Shown here: in pieces, positions 16,251 to 24,263 of the stretch
Layout: every line of letters begins with the position of its first letter
Numbering within the stretch: position 1 is the first letter of the stretch
NCBI GenBank assembly: GCA_016699575.1
Contig: CP064979.1
Location: forward strand, 2,728,001-2,792,000
Source of the DNA: Flavobacteriales bacterium
Lineage (GTDB): Bacteria; Bacteroidota; Bacteroidia; Flavobacteriales_F; PHOS-HE28
DNA length: 64,000 nt
Reading direction: 5' to 3'
Position numbers and translations under genes: made by a program
Notes under the pieces: generated by a model
Databases searched by the model: none
Told to the model about the DNA's origin: nothing
The model's input: only the letters and a program-made list of their open reading frames with translations

Positions 16251-17126
16251 ATGAGAAACGTTACGCTCATTCTTGGCCTTGCCGCCGCCACCTTGGTGCA
16301 GGCCCAATCATGGTGTCCCCCAGGAGCAAGGTGGACCTTCAACACGAGCGACGTTGGGTTCGTGGAGTCTCAGACCTTCCTGACCTATGTTGGTGACACC
16401 GTGGTGGACGGCTTCCCATCCCAGCACATTGCACAGGTGAGCGCGATCACCCAGTTGTGGGGGAATGACACACTCATCGTCAACGACCAACTTCCCGTGT
16501 TCACGCGAGTGGACGGCGACGTGGTTTTCGATTGGGACTATTCCGATTGGGACACCCTGTTCTGGTTCGGTTCTGTTCCGGGCGACGAGTGGCAACCGCA
16601 CTGGTCGTTCGGTTGGGAATGCCCCGACCGGGTCTTGCATGTCTTGGACACATCAACCATAGTCATTGATGGCTTGGCACTTCGCCATCTGGATGTCGAG
16701 GTCTATTGGAGCGGCGTGCCAACTGGTATCGTTTCGAGCATAACGGAGCGCATTGGCGGTGGTAGTTGGCAAGCGCCGCCGCCATGCGGAGCGGCGGAAT
16801 GCACTTGCACCATGATCTGCTACCGGGACAATGACATATCCCATCCGATCGACTCATGCGAGTTCACGCTCGGGATCTATCCAGAAAGGCCAGCGATCGG
16901 GCAACTGACCGTCTTTGCCGAACGGGACGTGCTTTCGGTGCAAGTTCCCGATGAAATGGTCGGTGGGATCATGCATATCCGCGATGCCATCGGCCGGGAG
17001 GTGCTCAGCGCAAGGGTTGCGGCACCACGGACGGACTATCCAACGCAGGGCTTTGCAAGAGGCGCGTATTCCATACTGGTGGTGAACGGTGCCGTGCACA
17101 GAAGCGCGCGAGCGGTGTTGCCCTGA
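16251..17126 (+). CDS. Secreted protein with probable T9SS sorting C-terminus
   Basis: A 291-residue protein with a signal peptide (MRNVTLILGLAAATLVQAQ, cleavage after AQ). The body is rich in aromatic residues and acidic turns and contains a Cys cluster CGAAECTCTMIC. The last 70 residues (LSVQVPDEMVGGIMHIRDA...GAYSILVVNG) have the shape of a type A T9SS C-terminal domain: a beta-sandwich ending with a GxY strand. Export through the outer membrane by T9SS is therefore likely, though the usual PNP motif is missing. Function unknown. Confidence 0.7.
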   Translation: MRNVTLILGLAAATLVQAQSWCPPGARWTFNTSDVGFVESQTFLTYVGDTVVDGFPSQHIAQVSAITQLWGNDTLIVNDQLPVFTRVDGDVVFDWDYSDWDTLFWFGSVPGDEWQPHWSFGWECPDRVLHVLDTSTIVIDGLALRHLDVEVYWSGVPTGIVSSITERIGGGSWQAPPPCGAAECTCTMICYRDNDISHPIDSCEFTLGIYPERPAIGQLTVFAERDVLSVQVPDEMVGGIMHIRDAIGREVLSARVAAPRTDYPTQGFARGAYSILVVNGAVHRSARAVLP

Positions 17127-17140
17127 GCGACCCGCGTTGC

Positions 17141-18586
17141 TCAGAACGGCTGCGTGAAGTGCAGGTAGATCCCCTGCTCCCCGATGGAATTGAAGCTGTA
17201 CTCGAGCCGTATGATCTGATCATAGCTCGTCACCAGGTCCAGCCCCAGGCCGCTGCCGCTCTGCCATTCGTTGTCCAGGAAGTTGCGCTCGGCGTAACGT
17301 GCGTCCCACACGTGCCCGGCATCCACAAAGGCATGCAGGTAGAGCGCCAGGTTGAAGGTGCGGAACTCCTCCAGCGGCATGAACTCGGCGCGGCGCACCA
17401 GCGGTTTCACTAGCGTGTACACGATGTTGGCGCGCCCCAGCAGCCAGTGCTGGCCATCGATCACATAGTACTCGAAGCCGCGCACCGCGTTGCTGCTGTA
17501 GCCCAGGCCTTCCTGCGTGAAGTAGGGCACCGGACCGCCGAACGTCGCTTTGCCGCGCACGCTGGCGTTGAAGGTGTAGCGCTCGCGCACGGGCAGCCAC
17601 TTGTTCACGCTGGCGAAGACCGTGGTGGTGTTGGGCGCTTGCTCATCGAGCAGGCCCAGGCCGTTGCGCAGCACGCGCAGGTCCGCGAAGTGGCCGCGGC
17701 GCGGGAAGACCCGCACATCGCGGCGGTCCCACGACACGGTATAGCCCAGCGAGAGGAAGCGCGTGTGCGTGGCCGTGTCGTTGAAGTAGTCCGGTGCACG
17801 CAGGGCCACGCTGTCCACCACATCGGCCTGGGTGAAGCCCAGGCGCAGCGAGTGCCGCACGTCGTGTTGGCGCCGGTACGTCACCTCCACGTCGGCATGC
17901 GTTTCCTCGCGCGCATTGCCTTTCGTCGGGCTGTGGAAGACGCGCACATTGTCCACTGTGCCGATGGTGATCTCCTTCTGCTGGAACCAGCCGCCGCCCA
18001 CGCTCATGCCCCAGTGTTGTTTGCGATCGATCCACGGCACACGGTAGCGTAGGCCGAACTGCTGCGCATAACCGAACTGCAGTTGCAGGAACACCGTCTC
18101 GTTGCGGCCGCGGAAGTTGTACTTCGTGAGGAAGATGCCGTAGTTGAGCCGTGATGGATCGCGAGTGCGCCACCATGTGTTGAAGTTCGGATCGGCCAGT
18201 TCGAAGATCGGATTGGGCCACAGGTACCACCGTTCGTTCACCGTCACTTCGATGATGGCTTCCGTGGGGCTCACCCACAGCGGCAGCACCTGCACGGTGT
18301 TGAAGAGCCCGAGGTTCTGGAGGTTCTGCCGGCTGCGGTCCAGCTCGCGGTACAACGCCTTCACACCGAGCGTGTCGCCTTCGCGCACGGTGAGCTCGCG
18401 CAGGATGATGTGTTCCTTGGTGGTCTTGTTGCCGTTCACGGTACCGCCCAGCACCACCACGGGGAGATCCACCTGTGGCGTGTCCGGCTGGAACTGGGCT
18501 GACCCTATGTGAGGCAACAGGCACACGGCCGCGCAGACCACCGCAGTTAGGATGCTTCGGCTGCTCAGGTGGAACGGTCGGTGCAT
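17141..18586 (-). CDS. Omp85-family outer-membrane protein (short BamA/TamA-like)
   Basis: A 481-residue beta-barrel protein. A signal peptide (to about residue 31, GSAQ) is followed by one POTRA-like region (LRELTVREGDTLGVKALYRELDRSRQ...VTVNERW), then a predicted 16-strand barrel that ends in the aromatic C-terminus YLHFTQPF. It is much shorter than BamA (843 residues, encoded at 60 kb) and carries fewer POTRA units. Likely roles are outer-membrane protein insertion or translocation, or lipid transport, but no substrate can be named. The start was set at the ATG complementary to 18584-18586; a GTG two codons upstream is possible. It lies between nadK and the CBS gene. Confidence 0.8.
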   Translation of the reverse strand: MHRPFHLSSRSILTAVVCAAVCLLPHIGSAQFQPDTPQVDLPVVVLGGTVNGNKTTKEHIILRELTVREGDTLGVKALYRELDRSRQNLQNLGLFNTVQVLPLWVSPTEAIIEVTVNERWYLWPNPIFELADPNFNTWWRTRDPSRLNYGIFLTKYNFRGRNETVFLQLQFGYAQQFGLRYRVPWIDRKQHWGMSVGGGWFQQKEITIGTVDNVRVFHSPTKGNAREETHADVEVTYRRQHDVRHSLRLGFTQADVVDSVALRAPDYFNDTATHTRFLSLGYTVSWDRRDVRVFPRRGHFADLRVLRNGLGLLDEQAPNTTTVFASVNKWLPVRERYTFNASVRGKATFGGPVPYFTQEGLGYSSNAVRGFEYYVIDGQHWLLGRANIVYTLVKPLVRRAEFMPLEEFRTFNLALYLHAFVDAGHVWDARYAERNFLDNEWQSGSGLGLDLVTSYDQIIRLEYSFNSIGEQGIYLHFTQPF

Positions 18587-18601
18587 GGGCACCCGTGTCG
18601 A

Positions 18602-19264
18602 TCAGATGTCCAGGTAGCGCATCAGCTCGTCGTAGCGCTCCTTCAGGTTGTCGTGGAAGCGCGAGCCCTGGTAGGTGTTCTTGACGAAGATGTCGTGCCG
18701 CTCGAAGCCCGCCAGCACATCGCTGATGTCCTCACGGTTGATCTTCAGCGTTACTTCCACGCGCACACTGTCCGGCAGGGTGTGCGTGTACACGCTAAGG
18801 ACCTTCGCGTCGTTGCCTTCCACGATGCCCGCTATACGGTGCAGGCTGTAGTCCACGCTGTTCAGTTCGAGCACCACCACGCTGCCGGGCTGGTTGATGT
18901 TGGCCACTTCGCTCAGCCTGCGCAGCGCCTCGTGCTCACCGATCGTGCCCAGGAACTGGCCCATGTCGTCGAGCACCGGCACCACGGTGAGGTTCTGCTC
19001 GCTGAACACCTTCATGACGTCGTAGATGTGCTGTCCGCCGCGCACGAAGGCGTGCGTGAACCGGTCGCGCACGCTGTCCAGCATGGCCGCGGCATCGCCG
19101 TTGTCCACAAGCGCGCTGTCCTGCACAACGCCCACCAGACGCTTGTTCTCCACCACGGGCAGGTGGTTCACCTTGAATTCTTCCATCCAGTCGAGCGCGC
19201 GGCCGATGGTGTCGCTGGTGCGCAACGGTGGGATATCGTCGGTGATGAGGTCGATGGCGTGCAT
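18602..19264 (-). CDS. CBS-domain protein with C-terminal ACT-like region
   Basis: A 220-residue cytoplasmic protein. Two CBS units cover residues about 1-125 (HLPVVENKRLVGVVQD and VVPVLDDMGQFLGTIGEHEAL), and the C-terminal half looks ACT-like (GSVVVLELNSVDYSLHRIAGIVE). CBS pairs bind adenine nucleotides, so an energy-sensing regulatory role is inferred. Proteins of this layout resemble AcuB. In Flavobacteriales this gene commonly neighbours nadK and pdxJ, as here. A possible -7 element TACCTTGG lies at 19328-19335 on the minus strand. Confidence 0.85.
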   Translation of the reverse strand: MHAIDLITDDIPPLRTSDTIGRALDWMEEFKVNHLPVVENKRLVGVVQDSALVDNGDAAAMLDSVRDRFTHAFVRGGQHIYDVMKVFSEQNLTVVPVLDDMGQFLGTIGEHEALRRLSEVANINQPGSVVVLELNSVDYSLHRIAGIVEGNDAKVLSVYTHTLPDSVRVEVTLKINREDISDVLAGFERHDIFVKNTYQGSRFHDNLKERYDELMRYLDI

Positions 19265-19284
19265 CTATCGCGGGATCGTGCTTC

Positions 19285-19292
19285 TACTTTTG
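19285..19292 (+). promoter_or_regulatory. Predicted -7 element TACTTTTG of pdxJ
   Basis: A perfect TAnnTTTG match that lies 54 bases before the GTG start of pdxJ. It supports that start, because in-frame ATGs further upstream precede the promoter. Confidence 0.5.
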
Positions 19293-19346
19293 GGCCGTCG
19301 TGCCAAAGGCTTCCAGCCTGTGCGCGGCCAAGGTAGAAGCGTAACC

Positions 19347-20066
19347 GTGACCCGTCTCAGCGTCAATATCAACAAGCTCGCCACGTTGCGCAATGCACGC
19401 GGCGGCAACAACCCCGATGTGGTGCAATGGGCCGTGGACATCCAGCGCATGGGCGCGCACGGCATCACCGTGCATCCCCGGCCGGATGAACGCCACATCC
19501 GCCGCAGCGACGTGTACGCGCTGAAGGAAGCCGTTCACACCGAGTTCAACATCGAAGGCTATCCCAGCGACGACTTCATCGGGCTGGTGATGAACGTGAA
19601 GCCGCACCAGGTGACGCTGGTGCCCGATCCGCCGGGCGTGCTTACCAGCAACGCCGGCTGGGACACGCTGAAGCACCGCGACTTCCTCCGCACCGTGTTG
19701 GCGCGGTTCAAGGACGCGGGCATCCGCACCAGCGTCTTCATCGGCACCGATGCGGACATGATCGCGGGCGCGGCGGAGACCGGTAACGATCGCATCGAGC
19801 TCTACACCGAGCCATACGCGGCCAATTTTCACAAGGACCGGCAGAACGCCGTGCTGCCGTTCAGCATTGCCGCCAAGCATGCCACTTCGCTGGGCTTGGG
19901 CATCAACGCGGGCCACGACCTCGACCTCCACAACCTCCGGCATTTCCAGGAGAACGTGCCCGGCCTGCTGGAAGTATCCATCGGCCACGCGCTCGTGTGC
20001 GATGCGCTGCGCTACGGCATGGCGAACACCGTTGAACTCTACCTGCGCGAACTACAGCAACACTAG
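19347..20066 (+). CDS. pdxJ: Pyridoxine 5'-phosphate synthase
   Basis: Condenses 3-amino-2-oxopropyl phosphate with 1-deoxyxylulose 5-phosphate to form pyridoxine 5'-phosphate (vitamin B6). This TIM-barrel protein of 239 residues shows the diagnostic motifs LSVNINKLATLRNARGGN, HPRPDERHI, FNIEGYP, LVPDPPG, GINAGHDLDLHNL and VSIGHALV. The start is a GTG at 19347, since the family begins right at TRLSVNINK and the upstream in-frame ATGs lie before the predicted promoter. It is divergent from the CBS gene and upstream of the hydrolase gene, with a palindromic repeat between. Confidence 0.95.
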   Translation: MTRLSVNINKLATLRNARGGNNPDVVQWAVDIQRMGAHGITVHPRPDERHIRRSDVYALKEAVHTEFNIEGYPSDDFIGLVMNVKPHQVTLVPDPPGVLTSNAGWDTLKHRDFLRTVLARFKDAGIRTSVFIGTDADMIAGAAETGNDRIELYTEPYAANFHKDRQNAVLPFSIAAKHATSLGLGINAGHDLDLHNLRHFQENVPGLLEVSIGHALVCDALRYGMANTVELYLRELQQH

Positions 20067-20103
20067 CTCATTGGTTCTGTCCAGATGAGGAACTTAATGA
20101 AGT

Positions 20104-20188
20104 ATCACACGGAGGCACAGAGGCACGGAGACCCATCGGACATCCTGACCCAACTGGCGCTCCGTGCCTCTGTGCCTCTGTGTGGGAT
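20104..20188. repeat. Palindromic intergenic repeat, CACAGAG type
   Basis: ATCACACGGAGGCACAGAGG at 20104-20123 and following bases form an almost perfect inverted repeat with CTCCGTGCCTCTGTGCCTCT at 20160-20179 and following bases, with about 25 bases between. It is the best-preserved member of this family in the window, in the pdxJ-hydrolase gap. Confidence 0.8.
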
Positions 20189-20227
20189 CCTCCTTGGTCG
20201 CCATGTTTTCATGGTTCATTCAAAGTC

Positions 20228-20998
20228 ATGAGTGCGGTCGCCTTGCATTTCCGCCGCTTGGGCACGGAAGGCCGCACGCCCATCGTGGTACTGCACGGCT
20301 TGTTCGGCAGTGGCGACAACTGGGGCAGCATCGGCACCGACCTCGCCACCGACTTCGATGTGCTGCTGGTGGACCAGCGCGACCACGGCAAGAGCCCACG
20401 CACCGAACTGACCGGCTATCCTGAGATGGCCGCCGATGTGCACGCGCTCATCACGTCGCTCGGGTTGACCAACGTGGTGCTGGTTGGCCACAGCATGGGC
20501 GGCAAGACCAGCATGGTGTTCGCGCAGCACTGGCCGGAGGTGTTGAAGCATTTGGTGGTCATCGACATCAGCCCGCGCGAGCACGAGAACAACCACGCGC
20601 ACATCCTGCACGCATTGCGCACCGCCGACCTCTCGCCCGGCCGCACACGCAAGGATGTGGAAGAACACATCAAGGCGCACATCAAGGAGCCGGGCGTGGT
20701 GCAGTTCATCCTTAAGAACCTCTATTGGGAAACCCCCGAGCAGCTGGCTTGGCGCATGAACGTGGAGGGCCTCTACCGGAACTTGGGCAACATCCTTGCG
20801 CCCATCGGTGCCACCACCGTGCGCGTGCCCACGCTCTTCATCCGCGGCGGCCAGAGCGACTACATCACCCGGGAGGACATCCCGCAGATCCGTGAGCAGT
20901 TCCCCAACAGCCGCATCGAAACCATCGACTATGCCGGGCATTGGGTGCACGCGCAAGCACCGCAGGAAGTGGTACGCATGATCAGGGAGGTCGCATGA
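20228..20998 (+). CDS. Alpha/beta-fold hydrolase (YbfF-like esterase)
   Basis: A 256-residue cytoplasmic esterase-type hydrolase. Motifs are HGLFGSGDNW (oxyanion region), DQRDHGKSP, the nucleophile elbow GHSMGGKT, and a C-terminal GHWVHAQAP with the catalytic His. It most resembles YbfF acyl-CoA/ester hydrolases. The start is the ATG at 20228 after the palindromic repeat. Its stop overlaps the ATG of the next gene by 4 bases. The substrate is unknown. An alpha/beta hydrolase beside pdxJ is a common Flavobacteriales arrangement. Confidence 0.88.
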   Translation: MSAVALHFRRLGTEGRTPIVVLHGLFGSGDNWGSIGTDLATDFDVLLVDQRDHGKSPRTELTGYPEMAADVHALITSLGLTNVVLVGHSMGGKTSMVFAQHWPEVLKHLVVIDISPREHENNHAHILHALRTADLSPGRTRKDVEEHIKAHIKEPGVVQFILKNLYWETPEQLAWRMNVEGLYRNLGNILAPIGATTVRVPTLFIRGGQSDYITREDIPQIREQFPNSRIETIDYAGHWVHAQAPQEVVRMIREVA

Positions 20999-21699
20999 AG
21001 CGGGTGCTGCTCATACCGGTCTGCTTGCTCCTCGGCGTGCGTCTCTGCGCCCAAGCGGACTCAACTGCTCAAGTGCTGGAGGAGGAACGGGTCGATGAGG
21101 AAGAGGAGATCGTGGAAGAGAACGACTGGGTGGAGTATGTCGGTGGCTTCGACTTCCGGGAGGGTGTTTATCGCACATGGCGAGAGTTCCGGTTGAACGC
21201 GCCGTCGATACCCTTGGAAGCTTTCCGACGCTCAGATGGCCAACCCATTGAGGATTTTCGAAGGCATGAAGGACGTTTGTTCATCCTGAACGATTCGACG
21301 AAGAACCTTGAGGTCTATCGTGGCCCTATGTGGGGCTTCTGCAGTAGGAACGTTGTTCTCGTTGCTGCGGGCATCGGATACAACCGCATCGGCATTATGG
21401 GCAGCCTTTGCCACCTCACCTACGAATTCATGACACCTACGGCGGAAAGCATGGGCCGAAGCTTCATTTCGGGAGTGCCTCAGATGGGCACTATGGTTGC
21501 GCAGGCGCTGCTGAACATGGAAACGGGTGAGCTGACCGGATACGATGCCGCCGCACTTCGCGCCGCCATTTCGGGGGATGGTCAATTGCTCGCTGAGTTC
21601 GACGCTTTGCCGAAACGCAAGCGCAACAAACCGGAGACCTTGTTCCAGTTCCTTCGTCACTACAACCAGCGCAACCCTTTGCGGTTCCCCCCGAGCTGA
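20995..21699 (+). CDS. Secreted protein with acidic N-terminal region, unknown
   Basis: A 234-residue protein. A signal peptide (MKRVLLIPVCLLLGVRLCAQ) is followed by a strongly acidic stretch of about 20 residues (EEERVDEEEEIVEEN). The middle contains a glycine/hydrophobic region (NVVLVAAGIGYNRIGIMG) that could be a membrane-embedded strand pair, and the C-terminus is basic. It is translationally coupled to the hydrolase gene by a 4-base overlap. No family was recognised. Confidence 0.7.
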   Translation: MKRVLLIPVCLLLGVRLCAQADSTAQVLEEERVDEEEEIVEENDWVEYVGGFDFREGVYRTWREFRLNAPSIPLEAFRRSDGQPIEDFRRHEGRLFILNDSTKNLEVYRGPMWGFCSRNVVLVAAGIGYNRIGIMGSLCHLTYEFMTPTAESMGRSFISGVPQMGTMVAQALLNMETGELTGYDAAALRAAISGDGQLLAEFDALPKRKRNKPETLFQFLRHYNQRNPLRFPPS

Positions 21700-21723
21700 A
21701 CCCACTCCGGCACGCGATCGGAT

Positions 21724-21757
21724 TTGTCATCCCGAGCGCAGTCGAGGGGTACTTTCG
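21724..21757 (+). promoter_or_regulatory. Predicted promoter of the secreted nuclease gene
   Basis: TTG at 21724-21726, a 23-base spacer and TACTTTCG at 21750-21757. The ATG follows 18 bases later. Confidence 0.5.
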
Positions 21758-21775
21758 GCCGCCGCAACCACCGCC

Positions 21776-22810
21776 ATGCTCCGCAAGCTTCTTCTCACGG
21801 CATCCATCGTTGTGCCGTCCCTGCTCCTCGCGCAGGACAAACAACGCCTCGTTCCCGCCATCATCGGGTTCTACAACATCGAGAACCTGTTCGACACCAT
21901 CAACGACCCCGCCATCAACGACGAAGAGTTCCTGCCCAGAGGCGCCAACCAATGGACAGGCGAGCGTTACCGGATGAAGTTGCACAACATGGCCAAGGTG
22001 ATCGGCGAATTGGGCACCGACATCCACCCGCGCGGACCTGCACTACTGGGCCTGGCGGAGGTGGAGAACGGGACGGTGGTGGAGGATCTGGTCCGCACTG
22101 AGCCGCTGACAAGTCGCGGATTGAAGGTCGTGAGCCACGAAGGGCCCGACGAGCGCGGTGTTGATGTGGCCTTCATCTACGACCCGCAGCAGTTCAAGCT
22201 CTTGGGGCAGAAGGCCTACCGCTTGAACGTGCCCAATGAACCCGACTTCAAGACGCGCGATCAGTTGCTCGTGAGCGGGATCCTCGACGGCGACACCATC
22301 CACGCTATCGTGGCGCACTGGCCCAGCCGCAGGGGAGGGGAGAAGCGCAGCCGACCATATCGCAACATGGCCGCCGACCTCGGCCGCCACATCATCGATT
22401 CGCTCACCGCGCGCAACCCCAACGCACGCGTGTTCTACATGGGCGACCTCAACGACGATCCCATCAACGAGAGCGTGCGCAAGCACATGAAAGCCGTCGG
22501 CGACAAGAACGCCGCCAAAGGGGAACTGCTCTATGGCCCGATGGACAAGTACTACAAGGACGGCATCGGCACGCTGGCATGGCGCGATAGCTGGAACCTG
22601 TTCGATCAGATCATCCTGACACCGGCCCTGTGCACCGGCGATGGCGGCCGATACAAGCACCACGGCACCTTCATCCACAACAAGCCGTACATGCGCCAGA
22701 AGGAGGGCAACTTCGAGGGCTATCCCTTCCGCACGTTCGTCGGTAACCAGTTCATGAACGGTTACAGCGACCACTTCCCCGTGTATGTAGTGCTCACCCG
22801 GCCGGAGTAG
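21776..22810 (+). CDS. Secreted endonuclease/exonuclease/phosphatase-family protein
   Basis: A 344-residue exported EEP-fold enzyme, with a signal peptide MLRKLLLTASIVVPSLLLAQ. Catalytic motifs are FYNIENLFDT (Asn), GLAEVENG (metal Glu), DVAFIYDP, HWPSRRGGEKRSRPYR, MGDLNDDP (Asp/Asn) and the terminal YSDHFPV (Asp-His). Such enzymes cut DNA, RNA or other phosphodiesters outside the cytoplasm. It is convergent with a TonB receptor/DUF5689/T9SS gene set; the same gene types often sit together in Bacteroidota, which suggests a shared role in using external nucleic acid or phosphate esters. Confidence 0.88.
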   Translation: MLRKLLLTASIVVPSLLLAQDKQRLVPAIIGFYNIENLFDTINDPAINDEEFLPRGANQWTGERYRMKLHNMAKVIGELGTDIHPRGPALLGLAEVENGTVVEDLVRTEPLTSRGLKVVSHEGPDERGVDVAFIYDPQQFKLLGQKAYRLNVPNEPDFKTRDQLLVSGILDGDTIHAIVAHWPSRRGGEKRSRPYRNMAADLGRHIIDSLTARNPNARVFYMGDLNDDPINESVRKHMKAVGDKNAAKGELLYGPMDKYYKDGIGTLAWRDSWNLFDQIILTPALCTGDGGRYKHHGTFIHNKPYMRQKEGNFEGYPFRTFVGNQFMNGYSDHFPVYVVLTRPE

Positions 22811-22821
22811 GGCAGGACCGG

Positions 22822-22861
22822 AACGAAGAAGGCCCCCGAGTTGTCGGGGGCCTTCTTCGTT
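22822..22861. terminator. Strong bidirectional terminator
   Basis: A perfect 17-bp stem (22822-22838 with 22845-22861) closes a 6-base loop. Its arms begin with AACGAAGAAGG and end with CCTTCTTCGTT. It separates two convergent genes and can work in either direction. Confidence 0.9.
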
Positions 22862-22874
22862 GTTAGAGCTCTGA

Positions 22875-24215
22875 TCAGCGCTGCACCATCACACGCACCG
22901 TGCCGATCGCACCGCCCGTGTTGAGCACCAGGCTGTATGCTCCAGGAGCAAGTGCGGAAACCTCCACCGTGCTGCGCATGCTGTTCATTTGGCCATTGAG
23001 CACTGTGCGGCCAGTGGCGTCCACCATGGTGAAGATGGCGTTGCCGTTCGGCAGCACAACGTTCAGCACATCAGCGGTCGGGTTCGGGAAGACTTCCACG
23101 CCGAAGCTCGCGGCATCGGAGATGCCTGATCCAGCGGTGATATCGCTCAGTTGGCGCGGTTCGATCTTGCGCGATCCGTTGGCCCAGTGCATCACGCCGG
23201 TAACATCGTAGTAGTTGCCGACGGTGGGAGCATAGAGGTACATGAGGTCGTCGATAGCCATGGAACCCTGCCAGCTGGTGCCCGTCCATTCGAAGAACGT
23301 TACAAGGTCAGGGAGGTTCATGCATTGCAGGCTGTTGATGTGGCACAGGACGCCCTCCCATTGCTCATCTGCGGCGGCCACGGGGTCCAGCACCTGGGGC
23401 GCGGGTTCCGGGTATTGGCCCACCACCACAAGGTTGGTCACGTTGGTCAGCTCCGTGGTGCCGTTGAATTCGGCAACCGTTGCCGTGAAGGTCACGCTGT
23501 CGCCCAGGGCCACTACCGAGGTGTTGTCGAACGCGTAGACACCGCTCCAAGGGCCGGTGCCCGCTTGCACGAACCAGGAGTTGGTCCCGGCCGTGTCAAC
23601 GCCGGTGACGATGCCGCCCGTGTTCACCACTTGGTTCATCAAGGGCGAATTGCCGCTCACATCGGTGGTGAATTGGATCTCGTAGATGCTGGCGTCCACC
23701 GGTGGGTTGATGATGCCGGAGGTGATGTTGACGTCGTCGATGACCAGATGCTCGGGGCCGCTGGTGAGCTGCACGCTCAGTATGAACTCCGCTGCGGTGG
23801 TGTCGTTGGCGCAGGTGATCTGTTGCGTCACCTGGGTCCAGGTGTTGCCCGTGGAAGTGAAGTACGGATTGTAGGAGGCATAGCCGGACCCGCTTGTACG
23901 ACCATCGAACAGTCCTACGCGGACGTTGCCTGATCCGCGTACCCAGAAGCTCACGTCGTACGTGGTGCCATCGACAACCGTCACCGGCTGCGTTGTGAAC
24001 CGCTTGTGTGCGCTGGGGCCGTTGATCACGCGCACGGCATAGGTGCCGCCGTGAACGTTCACCGACACTTGCTCAACGCTGTCGGCGCTGAGGGTCGTTT
24101 TGGAGCCCATCCAATCACCGGGCACGGTGTCGGGCCATAGTTCGAAGCCGCTGGTGAATTGGGCGTTGGCGCACATGCCAGTGGCCAAGGCGGTGAGGAG
24201 TAGTGCGTGTTTCAT
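22875..24215 (-). CDS. T9SS-exported protein with CBM-like N-terminal domain
   Basis: A 446-residue exported protein: signal peptide MKHALLLTALATGMCANAQ, then a beta-sandwich of about 150 residues like carbohydrate-binding modules (TYDVSFWVRGSGNVRVGLFDG ... HLVIDDVNI), an OB-fold-like segment (SIYEIQFTTDVSGNSPLMNQVVNTGG) and a type A T9SS C-terminal domain (VEVFPNPTADVLNV ... LAPGAYSLVL). It is the third gene after the TonB receptor and the DUF5689-like lipoprotein. It probably acts at the cell surface in the same process, perhaps binding nucleic acid or a glycan. Confidence 0.82.
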   Translation of the reverse strand: MKHALLLTALATGMCANAQFTSGFELWPDTVPGDWMGSKTTLSADSVEQVSVNVHGGTYAVRVINGPSAHKRFTTQPVTVVDGTTYDVSFWVRGSGNVRVGLFDGRTSGSGYASYNPYFTSTGNTWTQVTQQITCANDTTAAEFILSVQLTSGPEHLVIDDVNITSGIINPPVDASIYEIQFTTDVSGNSPLMNQVVNTGGIVTGVDTAGTNSWFVQAGTGPWSGVYAFDNTSVVALGDSVTFTATVAEFNGTTELTNVTNLVVVGQYPEPAPQVLDPVAAADEQWEGVLCHINSLQCMNLPDLVTFFEWTGTSWQGSMAIDDLMYLYAPTVGNYYDVTGVMHWANGSRKIEPRQLSDITAGSGISDAASFGVEVFPNPTADVLNVVLPNGNAIFTMVDATGRTVLNGQMNSMRSTVEVSALAPGAYSLVLNTGGAIGTVRVMVQR

Positions 24216-24263
24216 GCGTTGGGCGCGTTGAAGGGTTGGTGTTGGGCTGTCCGGGCGTGGCGA

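Noticed and set aside
22320..22350. GGGGAGGGG run in the nuclease gene as a copy of the rmlB palindromic element
   Set aside because: It encodes the conserved HWPSRRGGEKRS motif of the enzyme family and lacks the facing arm.
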